Numbered from the stretch's first letter, positions 47,282 to 59,281 are shown. The stretch: DNA of 64,000 bases from Armillaria gallica (GCA_037576215.1 JBANDB010000007.1:4929001-4993000), one strand, 5' to 3'. Notes: generated by a model not told the origin, from the sequence alone. Made by a program: numbers and translations.

Positions 47282-48565
47282 ATGTCTCTGTCCCTCCAGC
47301 TCTCAGCCGACTCGTCTCAGGCCACAGAAGTGATATACGATGACATCTCTGACGCGGGCACAGAAGTCCCTCTGGCTTATCCAGTGGCAAGCTACCTCAA
47401 GAAAGCGCGTCTACCAGGGTTTTATCGTCATGTGAGGTTCCCAGTGGAGCAGCTCAGGCGTATCGCGGTCTGGCCGAAGATGCCTATGCTCGCGCGGGCT
47501 TTGGGAACACGTCCTTTGGAAAACGTGTACCTCGTACAGTCCGATGTCATTATGCGAGGTACCGCTAGATGTACGCCGGCATTCCTTTGCATCTTTGGAC
47601 AGTACTGACTTGGCCTACCTTCACAGACATCAGCCGCATGCCATACCTCAGTATCGTCAATGAAGAGGGTGTTCCCCAGGAGACTTCCTCGAAAATCAAA
47701 CTCGCCAACGGACTTGTCGTGCAGTACGACCCCAGCGACCTTGATTTTCTTCGTAATATCAACTCGGAGGACGACATGGATAGACTGTTGATGGACTATG
47801 TGCTTACGACTATTTCAGAGATCGTTCGACTCTTCAGTCATCTCCCACCCATGTGTCCCCAAGCAGAAAGTCTCAAGTTCCAGAACATCTCGGTCAGGCA
47901 CACCACGCATCATTGCAAGTGGGACATATACAGTATGGTGAGCCACTTTTCATCGCTGCTCTCCAGTGGCTCGTTAATCAAGACTGGCGGTAGAACGATC
48001 AATTCTTCATTATCTTCATCCCACCTTGGTTCATGGGAAAAGAAGACCTCGAGAAACTCGCTAATCGCGGCTATGTACGGTGTTTCTTTCTCTCTGCCAC
48101 CAATTCACGCCTGATACACCCGCATAGGTGGCACCAGGTGCCCTCGACGCGTTGGACCCTCGCGCGCAGCTAATGGACACCATCAGCGATAAGCTATGGG
48201 CCGTGGTACGCAGTTTTCTTTGAGTAGACAACGACGACACTGATTTATACCTAGATATGTGACGTCTGTGTTGGACACGGAGTTGAATTCGTCGTGACCA
48301 ACTACTTGTATTGGAGCTTTGGCCGTTTCAACCCTGAAAGTCAGTCTCTTAATGTACATCGCCTCAATATAAGTTCTGACTCAGTATTATTCCAATAGAC
48401 TATTCAGAGGCCATGCTTTCAACGCCAATACAGGCTGAGTTGGATCCATTGGACGGGACTCTTATGGGAGAACGTCTTTTGGACCCTTCGGTGATTGAGG
48501 CGCTGGTTTACTGGATTCAGGTGGCCAGGGGCGCTGCTGTCATGATAGAGCCAGAGTCACGATAA
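47282..48565 (+). CDS. Uncharacterised protein, possible internal nonsense codon
   Basis: I do not recognise a domain, but six exons join in phase over the whole span. The start at 47282 gives MSLSLQLSADSSQATEVIYD. Later exons give PVASYLKKARLPGFYRHVRF, DISRMPYLSIVNEEGVPQET, WLVNQDWR, QFFIIFIPPWFMGKEDLEKL, ANRGYVAPGALDALDPRAQL, CVGHGVEFVVTNYLYWSFGR and LVYWIQVARGAAVM, stop at 48565. Between WLVNQDWR and NDQFF a TAG (47991-47993) interrupts the frame. No intron removes it neatly, so the gene may carry a nonsense mutation or use a splice form I missed. The protein looks soluble, with no signal peptide. Family membership and function unknown. Confidence 0.5.
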
Positions 48566-48774
48566 ACCAAAAGATATGCGATTTATGCTTTATGTACTAA
48601 TAAGATGAACATACCCCTATGCTAAATCTTCTCGATGACTGACTAAAGAAAATCACTAGACTAAAGAGGATCACTAGAACATTTGGTTGGCGTTCAACCA
48701 AGTATTTAGTTGTTTGCCATCACTCTCCTTCCTCCTCTTCGTCTTCGTCTTCGTCGTCTTCCTTCTCTGCCGCT

Positions 48775-49900
48775 TCATTTACATAGCGAGCCCTCTGCGA
48801 AATTGGGCGGGAAAAGCTGTACCCCGTCGCGCTCCGACTTTCTTCTTCGATTCACTGTTGCGTCGACTTGAAGCATGGGGTTTTCTCGAGATTGGTCATT
48901 CTTGGACCATGCCGCACGGTCCTTCAGCGCCTCGGTGATAACTTTGAGAAACCACTGATGATCTTGGAGACGGTCCAACAAATGTTGGGCCTTCTTAGGA
49001 TCCGTTTTCAAAACGCCCATGTAGAACTCCGATCGTACCGTGCGCCCAAAAGCATTGAACAGTGTTGACAACAAGTGATCAAGATTCGGATTCCCTAATT
49101 TTAGACGTTTGACTGGTGTGGACCCGCTCGAGAGTGCATCTTGCTTCGCTTCGGCTGCCGTTGATTGTCCAGGTGGACCTATGGCTTGCTCATACCAGTG
49201 GTGGAAGGTCGTTGACAGAGACTGCGGTGCTAAGCCGTTTGGTGTGAATCGCAGTTATCCACGTAAGGACGTGTAGAAATGACTATTACTATCGTTATAA
49301 ACAGCAGATTTGTACAGCCTCTCGTCTTTCTTCAGATTGTTAAACTCGAGGCGAGCTTTCTGGTCTTCGCCTGCAGTAGGCACCGTAACAGAGATGTCCC
49401 TACCCTGCGTTGTGGCCTCAGCATTGCTCAATCTCCAGAAAAATTACTGTTGGTAGTCAGATTTGCTCGAAGCGTAACAGAATGTACGCGTTATCGTGAC
49501 ACCAGAGCGATCCCAGCGGAGAAGCCTTGCTTTGTCGGCACAAATGAAGACCGTAAACAAATGAAAGAGATATTACATAAGAAGCGAGCTGTGCATGAAC
49601 ATATGATGCGAATTGGCATCTGGTATCCACGCTGAGCCAAGGCTCGTGTTCAAGGGCACCATCATCACGGAACGCGTCATCGTTACCGTCTGAATCCACT
49701 TCAATATGAGTTTCCATTCTAGAGAATTGGGTAATAGGGACAATTGTCTCGCTAGATTTATACACGGAGATATCAAGCTCCAGAAAATCAGGATTGAAGA
49801 CGACAGACTCTGGGTCGGAGGTCGCATGGGTGTCAACAAGCTTAAGATTAGGGCAGGGAGGCGCGAGCGCATGAATCTTGGTCGGGGGGCAACCGAACCC
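48775..49900 (-). pseudogene. FunK1-type protein kinase remnant B, kinase core deleted
   Basis: FunK1 is a fungal-expanded kinase family. This copy begins inside the family N-terminal region (PCPNLKLVDTHATSDPESVV, FLELDISVYKS, TQFSRMETHIEV) and QFASYVHAQLAS, then shifts frame to HLFTVFICADKARLLRWDRS. A TAA replaces a codon just before FFWRLSNAEATTQGRDISVT. After YKSAVYND it jumps to HVLTWIT and, in another frame, to RFTPNGLAPQSLS, sequence that in copy A lies after the kinase core. So roughly 250 residues, including the HRD- and DFG-like motifs, are missing. The C-terminus (TDPKKAQHLLDRLQDHQWFL) matches copy A (EDPSAAQTMLDRLRDHNWML). Dead gene. Confidence 0.8.
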
Positions 49901-51934
49901 TCTGTACAGGCCTGTTGTTTTCCAGCTCACATTCCGATTTTCGCTTCCTATTGGGTCCTTCCCGTTCCTTGTAAACCGAGTTTAACTGAGCATAATTATC
50001 GGCAGGCCACGCGTCCCTATCTTGTAGCGCCTTTGTAATCAGGTCCAGCATCCAGTTGTGATCTCGCAAACGGTCTAGCATCGTCTGAGCGGCCGAAGGG
50101 TCTTCTTCCAATAACATGGAATAGAGTTCAGAGCCGTACCAGGCACCGAGAGAAGAGTATAAAGGGGAAAGTAGTTCGTCCAGATTGGTGCTAGCGAGCT
50201 TAAACACCTTGACACTCGTCATGCCACCTTCTATTGCTGTTCGCTTGCCCAGGCCACCCATAGGTTTTTCGGGATCACCCCAGACTTCTTCGTAACGAAG
50301 TCGCAGTATTAAAGCTAGACGCACCGGCGACATGGCAGTTGGCGTGAACATGATGGTAACCCACATAAGTACATGCAAGAAAGATTCCAACTCATCAGTT
50401 ACGGTGCGCGGAGCAGCGGGATCGAGCAATAATTTCGCGGAGATGAACTGCCACGTTCCCTGCGAGAATAATTCAGTATCGAGATCCTATTCAAAACGAC
50501 TTGACGAACTGTCCGTTCCACAGATCCCGATCCTTTTGTGAGGTTGTCTACCAATTGACATAGGTCCCAATCGATGAGTATACCGCCAAGGTGTCCATTG
50601 ATATCCTCCGTAATTAAGATATTGCCGACACTGATGTCTTGGTGCATGATTTAGAGTTTTTCGAAAGCCTGCTGGTGCGCTGTGTAGTTTGATTCAGAAT
50701 CGCAAATATACCGACAAAATAGATGCATATCTATCAACGCGTCCTTCACTGCGTTTACCATTTCCCACGAAGAACAGAAAGACGTCAATGGTCGACCAAT
50801 CGTTCCCAACACAAGTCGATAATGTTGGTACTGTCTTTGTAGACCAAAACCTGGCTTGGAGACCGTCTTATGAGTTGGTCCTGGGATATCACCGGCTAAG
50901 ATAAACTCCGCTATGTGGGGTATTTCTGCCTTGTGCAGGCGCTCGTAGATTCGACCCTCTGCCACCAAGTCCGGTGCGACAATGCGCCAAGTGAAGACAT
51001 TTCGGTTATCAGCTAGGTGATAAGCGATGAAGCAGCGGGTTGCGCGGCCAGTAGGATAAGCATGACTTTCGAATGGCCTCCCTGCAATAAAGTATATGGG
51101 TTCGGCATCGAAGTTGATATCATCAGACGGCGAATTTGTATAGCGCCTCCGATTCATCTGCGCCCAAGTTGTGCCTTGCTAGGGCTGCTTCATCGGACGT
51201 GGGTTCCACGACAGTGATATCCCACCCACGAGTCGCGTCATCAGCATGGCACAAACGCCAAAAAAAACTCTTGCAGATATGTCGATTCACCCGAATCGTA
51301 CGGGAACGCACGCGTAACGATCACGCCAGAACGGTCCCAGCGTAGAAGCCTTGCCTTGTCTGCGCAGATAAAAACGGTGAACAGGTGGGTACGGTATTGA
51401 GAAGCCATTTGCGCGTTGGTGTAGGATACGAGCTGGCCTCGGGTGTCGTGGCTCAGCTCGGAATCGGGCTCGAGCGCTCCTTCATCACTGAACACGTCGT
51501 CCATGGCAGCCAATTTAAGCTCGGCATGGGTTTCTATGCGAGAAAACTGTGTGATAGGATCTGCAATGTCTTTCGCCTTGTAGACTACGATGTCGGGCTT
51601 CAACAAATCAGGATTGAAGTCACCAGATTGAGGATCGGGAGTGGTATGGGTATCAATAAGCTGCATATTCACACAAAAATGCGCGAGAGCGTTGATCTAT
51701 TCCAATGCAATCAATAACCCGCAAGCAACGCGATTAGCGAGCACGACATACCAAAGGACCGTACGTCGCCGTTTCAGCTGTCTTCTTCGCAATCTTCTGG
51801 AAGGCAGCAACGTTGCTGTCAGGAGTATCCGGAGGATCTCTGGGAAGAAATCGGCCCAGAAACTCCTCTACATCCATTGAACTGCATTTTTTGTGTATTT
51901 CTTCGGCCATTGCTGACATCGCTGCATCACGCAT
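49848..51934 (-). pseudogene. FunK1-type protein kinase A, frame-broken
   Basis: Likely start 51934 (MRDAAMSAMAEEIHKKCSSM, then VEEFLGRFLPRDPPDTP). The N-terminal block reads LIDTHTTPDPQSGDFNPDLL, KPDIVVYKAKD and SQYRTHLFTVFICADKARLL. In a run of eight A on the plus strand (51260-51267) one extra base breaks FFWRLCHADDATRGWDITVV. A second shift near 51127 precedes EPIYFIAGRPFESHAYPTGR. A TAA at 50651-50653 lies just before the catalytic motif MHQDISVGNIL (the family's HRDIS-x-GN), followed by ILIDWDLCQL. GTWQFISAKLLLDP and the C-terminal domain end at 49848, where copy B begins directly. Two shifts and one stop suggest a pseudogene, although the homopolymer shift could be a sequencing error. 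Confidence 0.78.
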
Positions 51935-52078
51935 AAAGTGTAGGGAAGTAAACGGTGTGACTCTAGATGCGTTTGAAACATTTTTGCGGCGCGATTTCGA
52001 CGAAGACGCGTTTCGCGGTATGGCGGTAGGAAGGAAGTCGGTCGTGAACGGCGGTGCCACTGTCAGAAACACAATTAG

Positions 52079-52484
52079 CCTGGAACCCGGGGTGGGGGTA
52101 ACCCCCGTGGTCGACAAATCTGCCAAAATTTCAAACCCCGAGCACTTGCCGATTCACAGCCGCTCACGTGCAACCGTGCACCGCGTTCGCGTCGTTGATC
52201 AACTTATTTTTTGCTTCCGTCTTCACCTCCACTTCATGTGCAAGAGAGTGGCATCATCATCAGAATTTGACACATCTATTGGGGTATTTGGGAGCTCATA
52301 CTCTCCCTCCATGGGCAATTGAGGTGCGTTGAAGGAATATCCAAGGAATATCGCACTAACATATAACATGTGTCATCAGTATTGATAAAGTGCCGACAAA
52401 GTACCGCAACAGCGGCATGCATCGGAGTATCAAATGTTGACAATTTGTCGCCCACGGGGGTTACCCCCGCCCCGGGTACCAGGC
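52079..52484. mobile_element. About 405-bp element bounded by inverted repeats
   Basis: 52079-52120 (CCTGGAACCCGG then GGGGGTAACCCCCGTGG and CGACAAAT) recurs inverted at 52445-52484 with about 3-4 mismatches in some 40 bp. Each arm contains the self-complementary GGGGGTAACCCCC. The interior encodes nothing recognisable. No convincing target duplication is seen (left flank AATTA, right flank TTTAT). It lies about 145 bp upstream of the proposed start of FunK1 copy A and may overlap its promoter. Confidence 0.6.
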
Positions 52485-53370
52485 TTTATCCACAGTTACG
52501 AGTACCGCGAGTATCTATAAAGCCGGCTCGCCAGGCTAAAACACAATTGACCTTCGCATCTCGATCACGTGATAAATCTGTCCCTAAACACTTCAAGTTC
52601 AAACTTCAAAGTTCAAACTCGCAGTTCGAACGTGTTATCGCGTAATTATTACATCAGAATTCAGGAAGTGCACAAAATAGTTCCATGTCAGGTACGTTTC
52701 CGTGGCAAAGCCGATACACGCGCTTCGTGAATCATGATTCCGAGCATGATTCATCTTGGATTCATCATACGATTCTTGCAGAAATTTTGAGAAGTGCAGG
52801 TAAACAGCCCGCAATAGAGTCGGGTATCGATTGTGCAAGCTGCACCGAAAGTTGACAGCTGGTACCGGTTTGCGCAGCAGCGCCTATAGAGCTCGTGAGC
52901 TAGGAAACATACAACCAGAAGTGCCACGGAAATACCAGCCCCCGCGTATATAACCCCTTTTACGACAAAAACTATACGGGAATGAGAATCAGTGCCAACG
53001 AAAGATAAACGAAGGAGAATAGTGAAAAAATCGAGTCGTTGGAATCATAGAGCTCGGTTTCTACATGTTCAAAGTTCCAGGGATGAAAACTGATGTCTCG
53101 TGGTCAGGCCGCTTTTCCGGCGTGTTCAGACTTAGTTGCGTCGTAGTGGTAGTATGGTGTATTGGTAGTCCATGGGACTCTGATCGTTTCGTGTTCCTAC
53201 ACCAAATTCGACAGCTGGTACTGTAGTACATTCTTGTCTTCGAGCTGTTTAGAATCAGGAACTTCGAATTTACGAAAGCGACAAGACCTCTCTCATAAGA
53301 ATTGGACTATCATATATATATATATCTTGCCGTTCTGCGGTTAGGCAATCCTGAATGTGTCTATGAGCAA
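52485..53370. other. Intergenic region with small repeats
   Basis: Contains AGTTCAAACTTCAAAGTTCAA-type short repeats at about 52590-52620 and a (TA)n microsatellite near 53311-53324. A weak tRNA-like stretch near 53140-53215 does not fold properly and was rejected. No gene is supported. Confidence 0.4.
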
Positions 53371-55134
53371 CTAAGCGGAGTGAAAAATGGAACGCGAAAT
53401 GCGAGATACACAGTTAGCCTCCAGCATTCGTATACCCTCTTCCATCATCCCTTTAAAAGAGGTCGTCCATGCCCACTCGAAACTTTTGTTTATAGCTATC
53501 GCTGTTCCCTCAAGCTTCCCCCATACTTCAGCTTCCGGTGCACCGTGGTCCCACTGGAAATCGTCATGGGTCATAGTGAAATACCTACCGTTGCTGGCGG
53601 ATCGTTTCCAGATGTCAGTAGCAAATGGACGGCGAACGGAATCATATATTTCCAATGCTATGGGTATGTTTTGCCGCGTTGTGAGTGAATGGCCGAGTAG
53701 AGTCGCTAGGAAATAGCCATCCTGAAAAAATTCCATCAGATGAGCAGGGCAATGAGACAGCGGTGAAGAAAGTACCTCGATTGCTTGACCTGCGCCAGAA
53801 GCCTGATGTGGGAGCATTGCATGTGCCTTTTACCCTGTCAATTGTGCGATTAATTGTTCCACGCGTACTTACCGAATCACCGATAAGTGCAACGCGATCT
53901 GACGCATAGGATGACAATGACCTGGTGCTGTACATAGGCCATCTGCTTGACTTGTCGATACACTGAACCCAGACAAGTCAGCCAGGACATACCTCAAGCA
54001 AAATTTTTGATAGAGTACTCACACGCAGCCAAGCCTGGATTTCTGGTTCCCATTTTGAAAACTCGGCGAGCGACATAAGTTCCGCGTTGTCTACTTGGAC
54101 CGGGAATGGCGGGTCGTATGAGGTACCAATTAGGTGTTTTTGATGCCGAACGGCGACGACGTTCAGCAAGGTGCCGTTCGAGACCGGATATACAGCGATG
54201 TTCTTGGACCGAAAATTCATAAAAGAAAAATTCAGTGGAAATGAGGAAACACCGACGATGCCATGACCACAGTACTGAAATTCAGAGGTTAGTACCAACA
54301 TCCGAGGTCTGGAAATTAACTCGCCTGTGTAGGTTGCGGGGGAAGTTGGAAGTTGCTTGCAACAGGATCCGACTTGATTCTCTCCATGGGGATTAACGAT
54401 CTATATGCGACCGATCCGGTAAACATCTGAGGAACACCAGAAAGAATCTCTTCGGCCTCATGTAGTCTCCCATTGGCCGAAGCGCTCTGCGCCTTATCTT
54501 TCAGTAAGGACGCCCGTACTCGAGATTTTATTCCATCGGCACCGATTAACACGTCGCACTCAGCGGTCGTCCCGTCTTCAAAGTATACCTTTACCTGTCC
54601 ATCAGGCTGCTCGGCACACGTTCGCAGACGCTTTGAATAATGAATGACACATCGCGGCGAGAGATGGTTCACAAAAATGTCATGTAGGTCTCCTCGGTGA
54701 AATGTTTGACAGTGCCCTTTGGAGTCGACGCGGCAAAACTCCTTGCCTACAGCCTGGTCGCTTTTCCTGAAACTCCAAGCAGTAACTGACGTAGGACATC
54801 AATGCTCGGAAACGAACAGAGATTTGTATTTCGACTGACCGTAGTCCTCCGTGAACGGGGCTGACGCCACCTTCTGCAGATCAGGTCCCATACCCATCAT
54901 CTCCATGACTTCTATAGCCCGCGGCCATACGCTGATGCCAGCTCCGACAGCGGAGAAGTGACCTGCAGCCTCGTATAGCTCGAGGTCCACATCCGGATAC
55001 TTGGACAATGTTACAGCGAAGGCTAGTCCACCTAGTCCACCCCCACTGATTGAGAATTGGGTCAGCCGTCGTGGATCTATAGCGTAAAATGACGTCGGCG
55101 CTCACCAGACAATAACCTTGAACTTCGCGGTCAT
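53371..55134 (-). CDS. FAD-dependent monooxygenase (salicylate hydroxylase-like), second copy
   Basis: Start at 55134 (MTAKFKVIV), then after a 58-nt intron [19 protein letters not shown], the FAD-binding loop, and [40 protein letters not shown] and [20 protein letters not shown] follow. The DG motif is [20 protein letters not shown], then [19 protein letters not shown] and [18 protein letters not shown]. The GD motif VALIGDS joins to [17 protein letters not shown] through an intron. The C-terminal helix region includes [20 protein letters not shown], stop at 53371. Intact by eye. Motif order and many residues match the copy at 40932-42816 on the opposite strand, but the sequences have diverged clearly, so the duplication is old or they entered separately. 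Confidence 0.88.
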
Positions 55135-55745
55135 GGTGAGTCGGCGCATTCAGTTCCAGGGAGAAGAACGCCTTTAAGTAAACTTCTTCATGCCTAATAA
55201 GCACGCTGTAGCTGTGAAATTTCCATCTTGTTGCTAGCTTGTGACGTCTGACTCGAAATGAAGAATTTCGGAGATATGGATGAGCGGTGACTTGAAGGGG
55301 ATTCGGGAAGAGGAATGGTAAGTCTCGGTAACCCTTTTCAGCTAGCGGGGCCTCGGGCGAAGTAAAACACGATAGTGAAACTTGGCGCTAGGAAACGTAG
55401 CGGAAACGTCCGACGCCGCCGTCGTCGCACTTTCCAGCTTACAAGTTCTTGGTTAGACCTGTCAACGAGTTATTCCTTCCTGAGATGACGAGATACTGAT
55501 GGTAACTCACTGCTAAAGCGATCGGCGTCGAGTGCTGCACGATGGTCTCCGAGTCAATTCAAAAATGATACCTCAAATTATGCGTCTATATATAATACAA
55601 CATATGGGCTGAGTTGGTGGAGAAAATAGATAAGTGATACAGATGATAGAAGAACAATAAACCAAGACAATATGGGGACTTACTTACATGTTCCAATGCA
55701 GATGGTTAGTAGTATCAATGAAAGGGAAAATTCCTACAACAACAT
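55135..55745. other. Intergenic region between FAD monooxygenase and DUF6699 gene
   Basis: About 610 bp, AT-rich around 55570-55700. It would hold the promoter of the monooxygenase and the 3' flank of the DUF6699 gene. No other feature supported. Confidence 0.3.
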
Positions 55746-57251
55746 TCATGAGTCAATTTTGGCGATCTTCATCTCCCACATCCCGTTCCTCCCTCTGACC
55801 AGCCCCTGCAGCAATAGCCGGCCTTCCATACCCAGGAAATCTACCCTCACAACCCCTCGCGTCATGATCTCTTTATCTCCGTGACATCTAGAGGTATATG
55901 CTGCGCCAAGCAGCTCTCTCTCTTTACTCCGTACATCCTCACAATAATAATGCCGGCTCTCAATCGCCATCATCATCTGCACGTGCAGCTGCATGAGAAT
56001 ATCGTAGATTGTTACGCCATTTGGGTTTGACGCGTATACGTCCACGTACCACGGATAGCGGGCATGGTACAGGCGCATGAACGGCGCAGGTGGATTCGTG
56101 GCAATCTGCATCAGGTCTATCTGGTTGTACGCCCGACCGAGGTGAGAGAACATAGCAGGCTGTGTAAACGGGTTCGTGCGAAGATCGAGATGTATTGAGG
56201 GAGCATGAGCATCGTATGCGAGAAGACCGTGTAAGATCCGTCGCTCTGGATCGTTACTCTCTGAGCATAGCAGATCAGCTCGTTTCGGTGCACAACCCAA
56301 ATCTCATACCTTGCACATCAGAGCGATTCTTGGACAAGCTGAGTTTAATGAATGATGGTCTCATCTCGAAATCCGCCCTCCAATCTCTCGGTCGCTGCGC
56401 CGGATTCCACTCGTCGATATCTCCGTGAGGATACCACTTCCTGGACTTTGATTTCTTTTTCCCCACAGCTGGACCCCAAGTCAACGATCGCTTCATCCTG
56501 TAACCATCCTCGGTCGATGGAGAGTGAGGCATCGGAAGAGTGGCAGATGCAGGAGGCGCCTCGTTATCGATATTACCCCAGCCGTCCCCAAATGATTTGG
56601 ACGGACTGATTGGCATAGCAAAAGAACTCTTCGCAGTACGACTACCAGCGTCAAACCATCCATCACCTACCGGCTGAGAAAAGGTATTGGGAGCTGTCGT
56701 CTCCGGCGGTTGCCAGGCTGTGCTGAAGAAGCCGTTATTGGGCGTTACTGCACGGCCTTGTCGAGGATGGGGTGTACCTGGCATACCGCCGCCCCAGGAT
56801 CCAGCTGGCGGGCCCTGCCACGAATCCGAGGCTGCTCCCCAATCTGGCGTCTGTCGTCCCCATCCTGGTGTCTGAAGTAAATTCAACGGCGAGAGTTCAT
56901 CGGATACTGAAGTCCATCCATTCAAATTATGGACCGGCCACACTGGTGTGGCGCCTGGGGCACCGCTATAGAAGAATAATAAGGAAAATGTTCAAAAATC
57001 CAACAGATATTGCTACGCACGCTGAACGCTGACTGAATCCTGGAAATGCGTCATGAATTCCGCCGCTGTCGTTTCCAGCACTTCAAATTGAGTCAGACGT
57101 CGTCTGCTGTCGACAGAGAAGACTGTTACCCTCCGAATCCAGCGTGCGTCGCGCCTGACGGCGGCGGATTATTCGGACGGGCTGCCTGATGGGAGTCGAC
57201 CAGTAAAGGCATTTCAGGATCTCTTCCAGGCGTCCATCCGTTCAATGCCAT
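55746..57251 (-). CDS. DUF6699-domain protein with Gly/Trp/Pro-rich N-terminus
   Basis: Three exons. The start at 57251 gives MALNGWTPGRDPEMPLLVDS. The second exon begins around GAPGATPVWPVHNLNGWTSV and continues through a low-complexity segment (TPGWGRQTPDWGAASDSWQG) to basic KRSLTWGPAVGKKKSKSRKW. The third carries the folded domain: RRILHGLLAYDAHAPSIHLD, LRTNPFTQPAMFSHLGRAYN, ATNPPAPFMRLYHARYPWYV and NPNGVTIYDILMQLHVQMMM, ending at 55746. The L.P.L.YD...P.I.WDLR and NP.GVTV.D patterns match DUF6699, a basidiomycete-expanded domain of unknown function. The upstream frame to 57524 is probably leader sequence. Confidence 0.82.
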
Positions 57252-59281
57252 GAAAATTGAGAAGGAAGGAAAGAAGGTGAGAGAGAACAAGTGCGATGCG
57301 CCGTCGATTCGGAATTTGCTTCCACGATCCCGGGTGCACAGCCACATGGGGATTTCCTCGAACCCAAATATGTCGAAGTCAGGTCGTCTGTCACTCAGAG
57401 GTATGATTCTTGTTCTCTTGCCCACATGAGAAGGGATAATTCTCACACCAACTGCCCCAGCGGTGTCGAATAGAGCACTGAAGTCTATCATCATTTTAGC
57501 AGTGATATTCGCAGCATTTCTCAAAGTTTCTGGTGACCGTCCCCCCCCCTAAGTTAAACAGCCAGCATACCAGCATACTAATCGCAGCATCTTTGGTAGT
57601 TCTACGATAGCCGGAGAACTCTCATATGCTATTCCCAATCTTCTATGGACCAACGGGCAGCTGTACCTCGCTCTAGCTGCATCGCCTCGTCCAAGATCTA
57701 CTCGATGCGACAAGCGCACGAAAATTTCTATCTATTCTTTCGCACAACTTTCCGGCGTTACCCAGGCCGATCGGCTGGCTTTATTTACATGTTACGATCC
57801 ACTTTGTACGATATTCCTGAGAGACCTAACTTCTGTTCCTCCTGGATGCTGGCTCAGAATCTTGCCCCTCATTCTGCAAGAAATTGCTAGTGGAATATTG
57901 CATACTAGGACTCGTAATCTAGACTCGAGTCTCTTCTTGGTCTTCTTTACTTCCTGCATAGTTACTCCGGGTACCAGCAGAGGGTCGATAAGAAGGGCAC
58001 GTATGACAGTTTACCTCAATCTCAAAGTTCTAACCGTCTCCCCCCGTCTCCGCGACCTAACGCCCCTTATCGACTTGTTGATGAAACTCAAGTACTAGCT
58101 GACGGAGACGGTCGTTTCTAATTGAAACGGGAAGATCCCAGGTCTTTCAAATCGTCATGTATCAATCGACGCAGAATCAATCTATAGTACGTGTACGCCT
58201 CACAATGTGACGAGACTTATTCAGACCCGTGTAGGGAGAGAAGCAGACTCTGCCTTCTTCTTGTCCTGAGTATCCGGCGCCAGTTTACACGTCTCCTAAA
58301 GAACTATTGCACATCTGTGGAGATAGGGAAGATACTCGGGTCCACTAACAAAGGACTTGCGCAAAGGCTTGGGGAATGCGACGTAACAGCTGGATTTCAC
58401 GTACGGCAGAGTATATGAGCGTCCTTGGCGCGGTGAGGGGAGGGAAAGTCCACCATGGCGTGCGCGGGGTGTCCATTAACGTTCACTGACGCTTGATGAA
58501 GTTGCGGCCAACCGTTGTTCGACGCCTATGACTCACCTGGTTCCACGGTTTACCAATGTCATGGTGGAGGTTTCCCATGCCTGAAGATCCTCCCGGATTT
58601 TGGAGCAGCTCTTCCCCTGCAGATGAATCTTCGGGTGCTACGAGAACTGGCCTCTACTTCTTTATATCCACGTCATCCCCCTCTTACTATTGTGCCGGCT
58701 GCCACAAAATTCGCCAACATGGTTCTGCTGAATGTCGCCACGAGTACTCCCACTTCATACTGGCTGATTCGGGCTCCAAAGAAACTGTACGCTAGCAGGG
58801 ATCTGTCGTTCTTGAAAATACGTCCTTGATAATATGGGGTGATAGGCCTGGCATGTAGACGTCGGATATCACCTTTGGACTAGATCATTGTTACCGCCAT
58901 GACACCCTTCAGAGGCTCGGCTCGGGCTATCCCGCTAACCCTGTCCAGGCTCGTGCTAGCTGGTTTAGGATTATCGGGAAATCCCCGCCTTGGCCCTTGA
59001 AGAAAGAAGAAAGAAAGAACGGAGGTGGTACGCATGCACCAAGATTTTCTGATTGCCAAGGTCAGTTCTTCGTACGTGTTGACCAGTTATTTGCAGCGTT
59101 ATTTATCAATTTTAGTTGTCCTCGTCCTCCGTGTGCGTTCTAACAGCATCACAAGAAAACATATCGTTTCTCATATAATTCCTGTTATTGTCTAGTAGCC
59201 CCAGGCTGTATTCTGCCCGATTTGCAAGTCGACTGCTGGTCAATGCAGAGTAAGTATCCCCTTCAGCATACTGGCTCCTAA
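57252..59281. other. Long intergenic region
   Basis: Two kilobases with only short unassigned frames, none with a recognisable domain or splice support. A C9 run lies at about 57541-57549. A short inverted pair (ACCGTCTCC near 58031 and GGAGACGGT near 58106) is noted but too small to classify. Confidence 0.35.

Noticed and set aside
53139..53215. tRNA-Gln-like stretch (GGTGTATTGGTAG ... GGGACTCTGAT ... AATTCGAC)
   Set aside because: A- and B-box-like words are present, but the anticodon stem and acceptor stem do not pair, so no functional tRNA is supported. A decayed tRNA-derived SINE remains possible.
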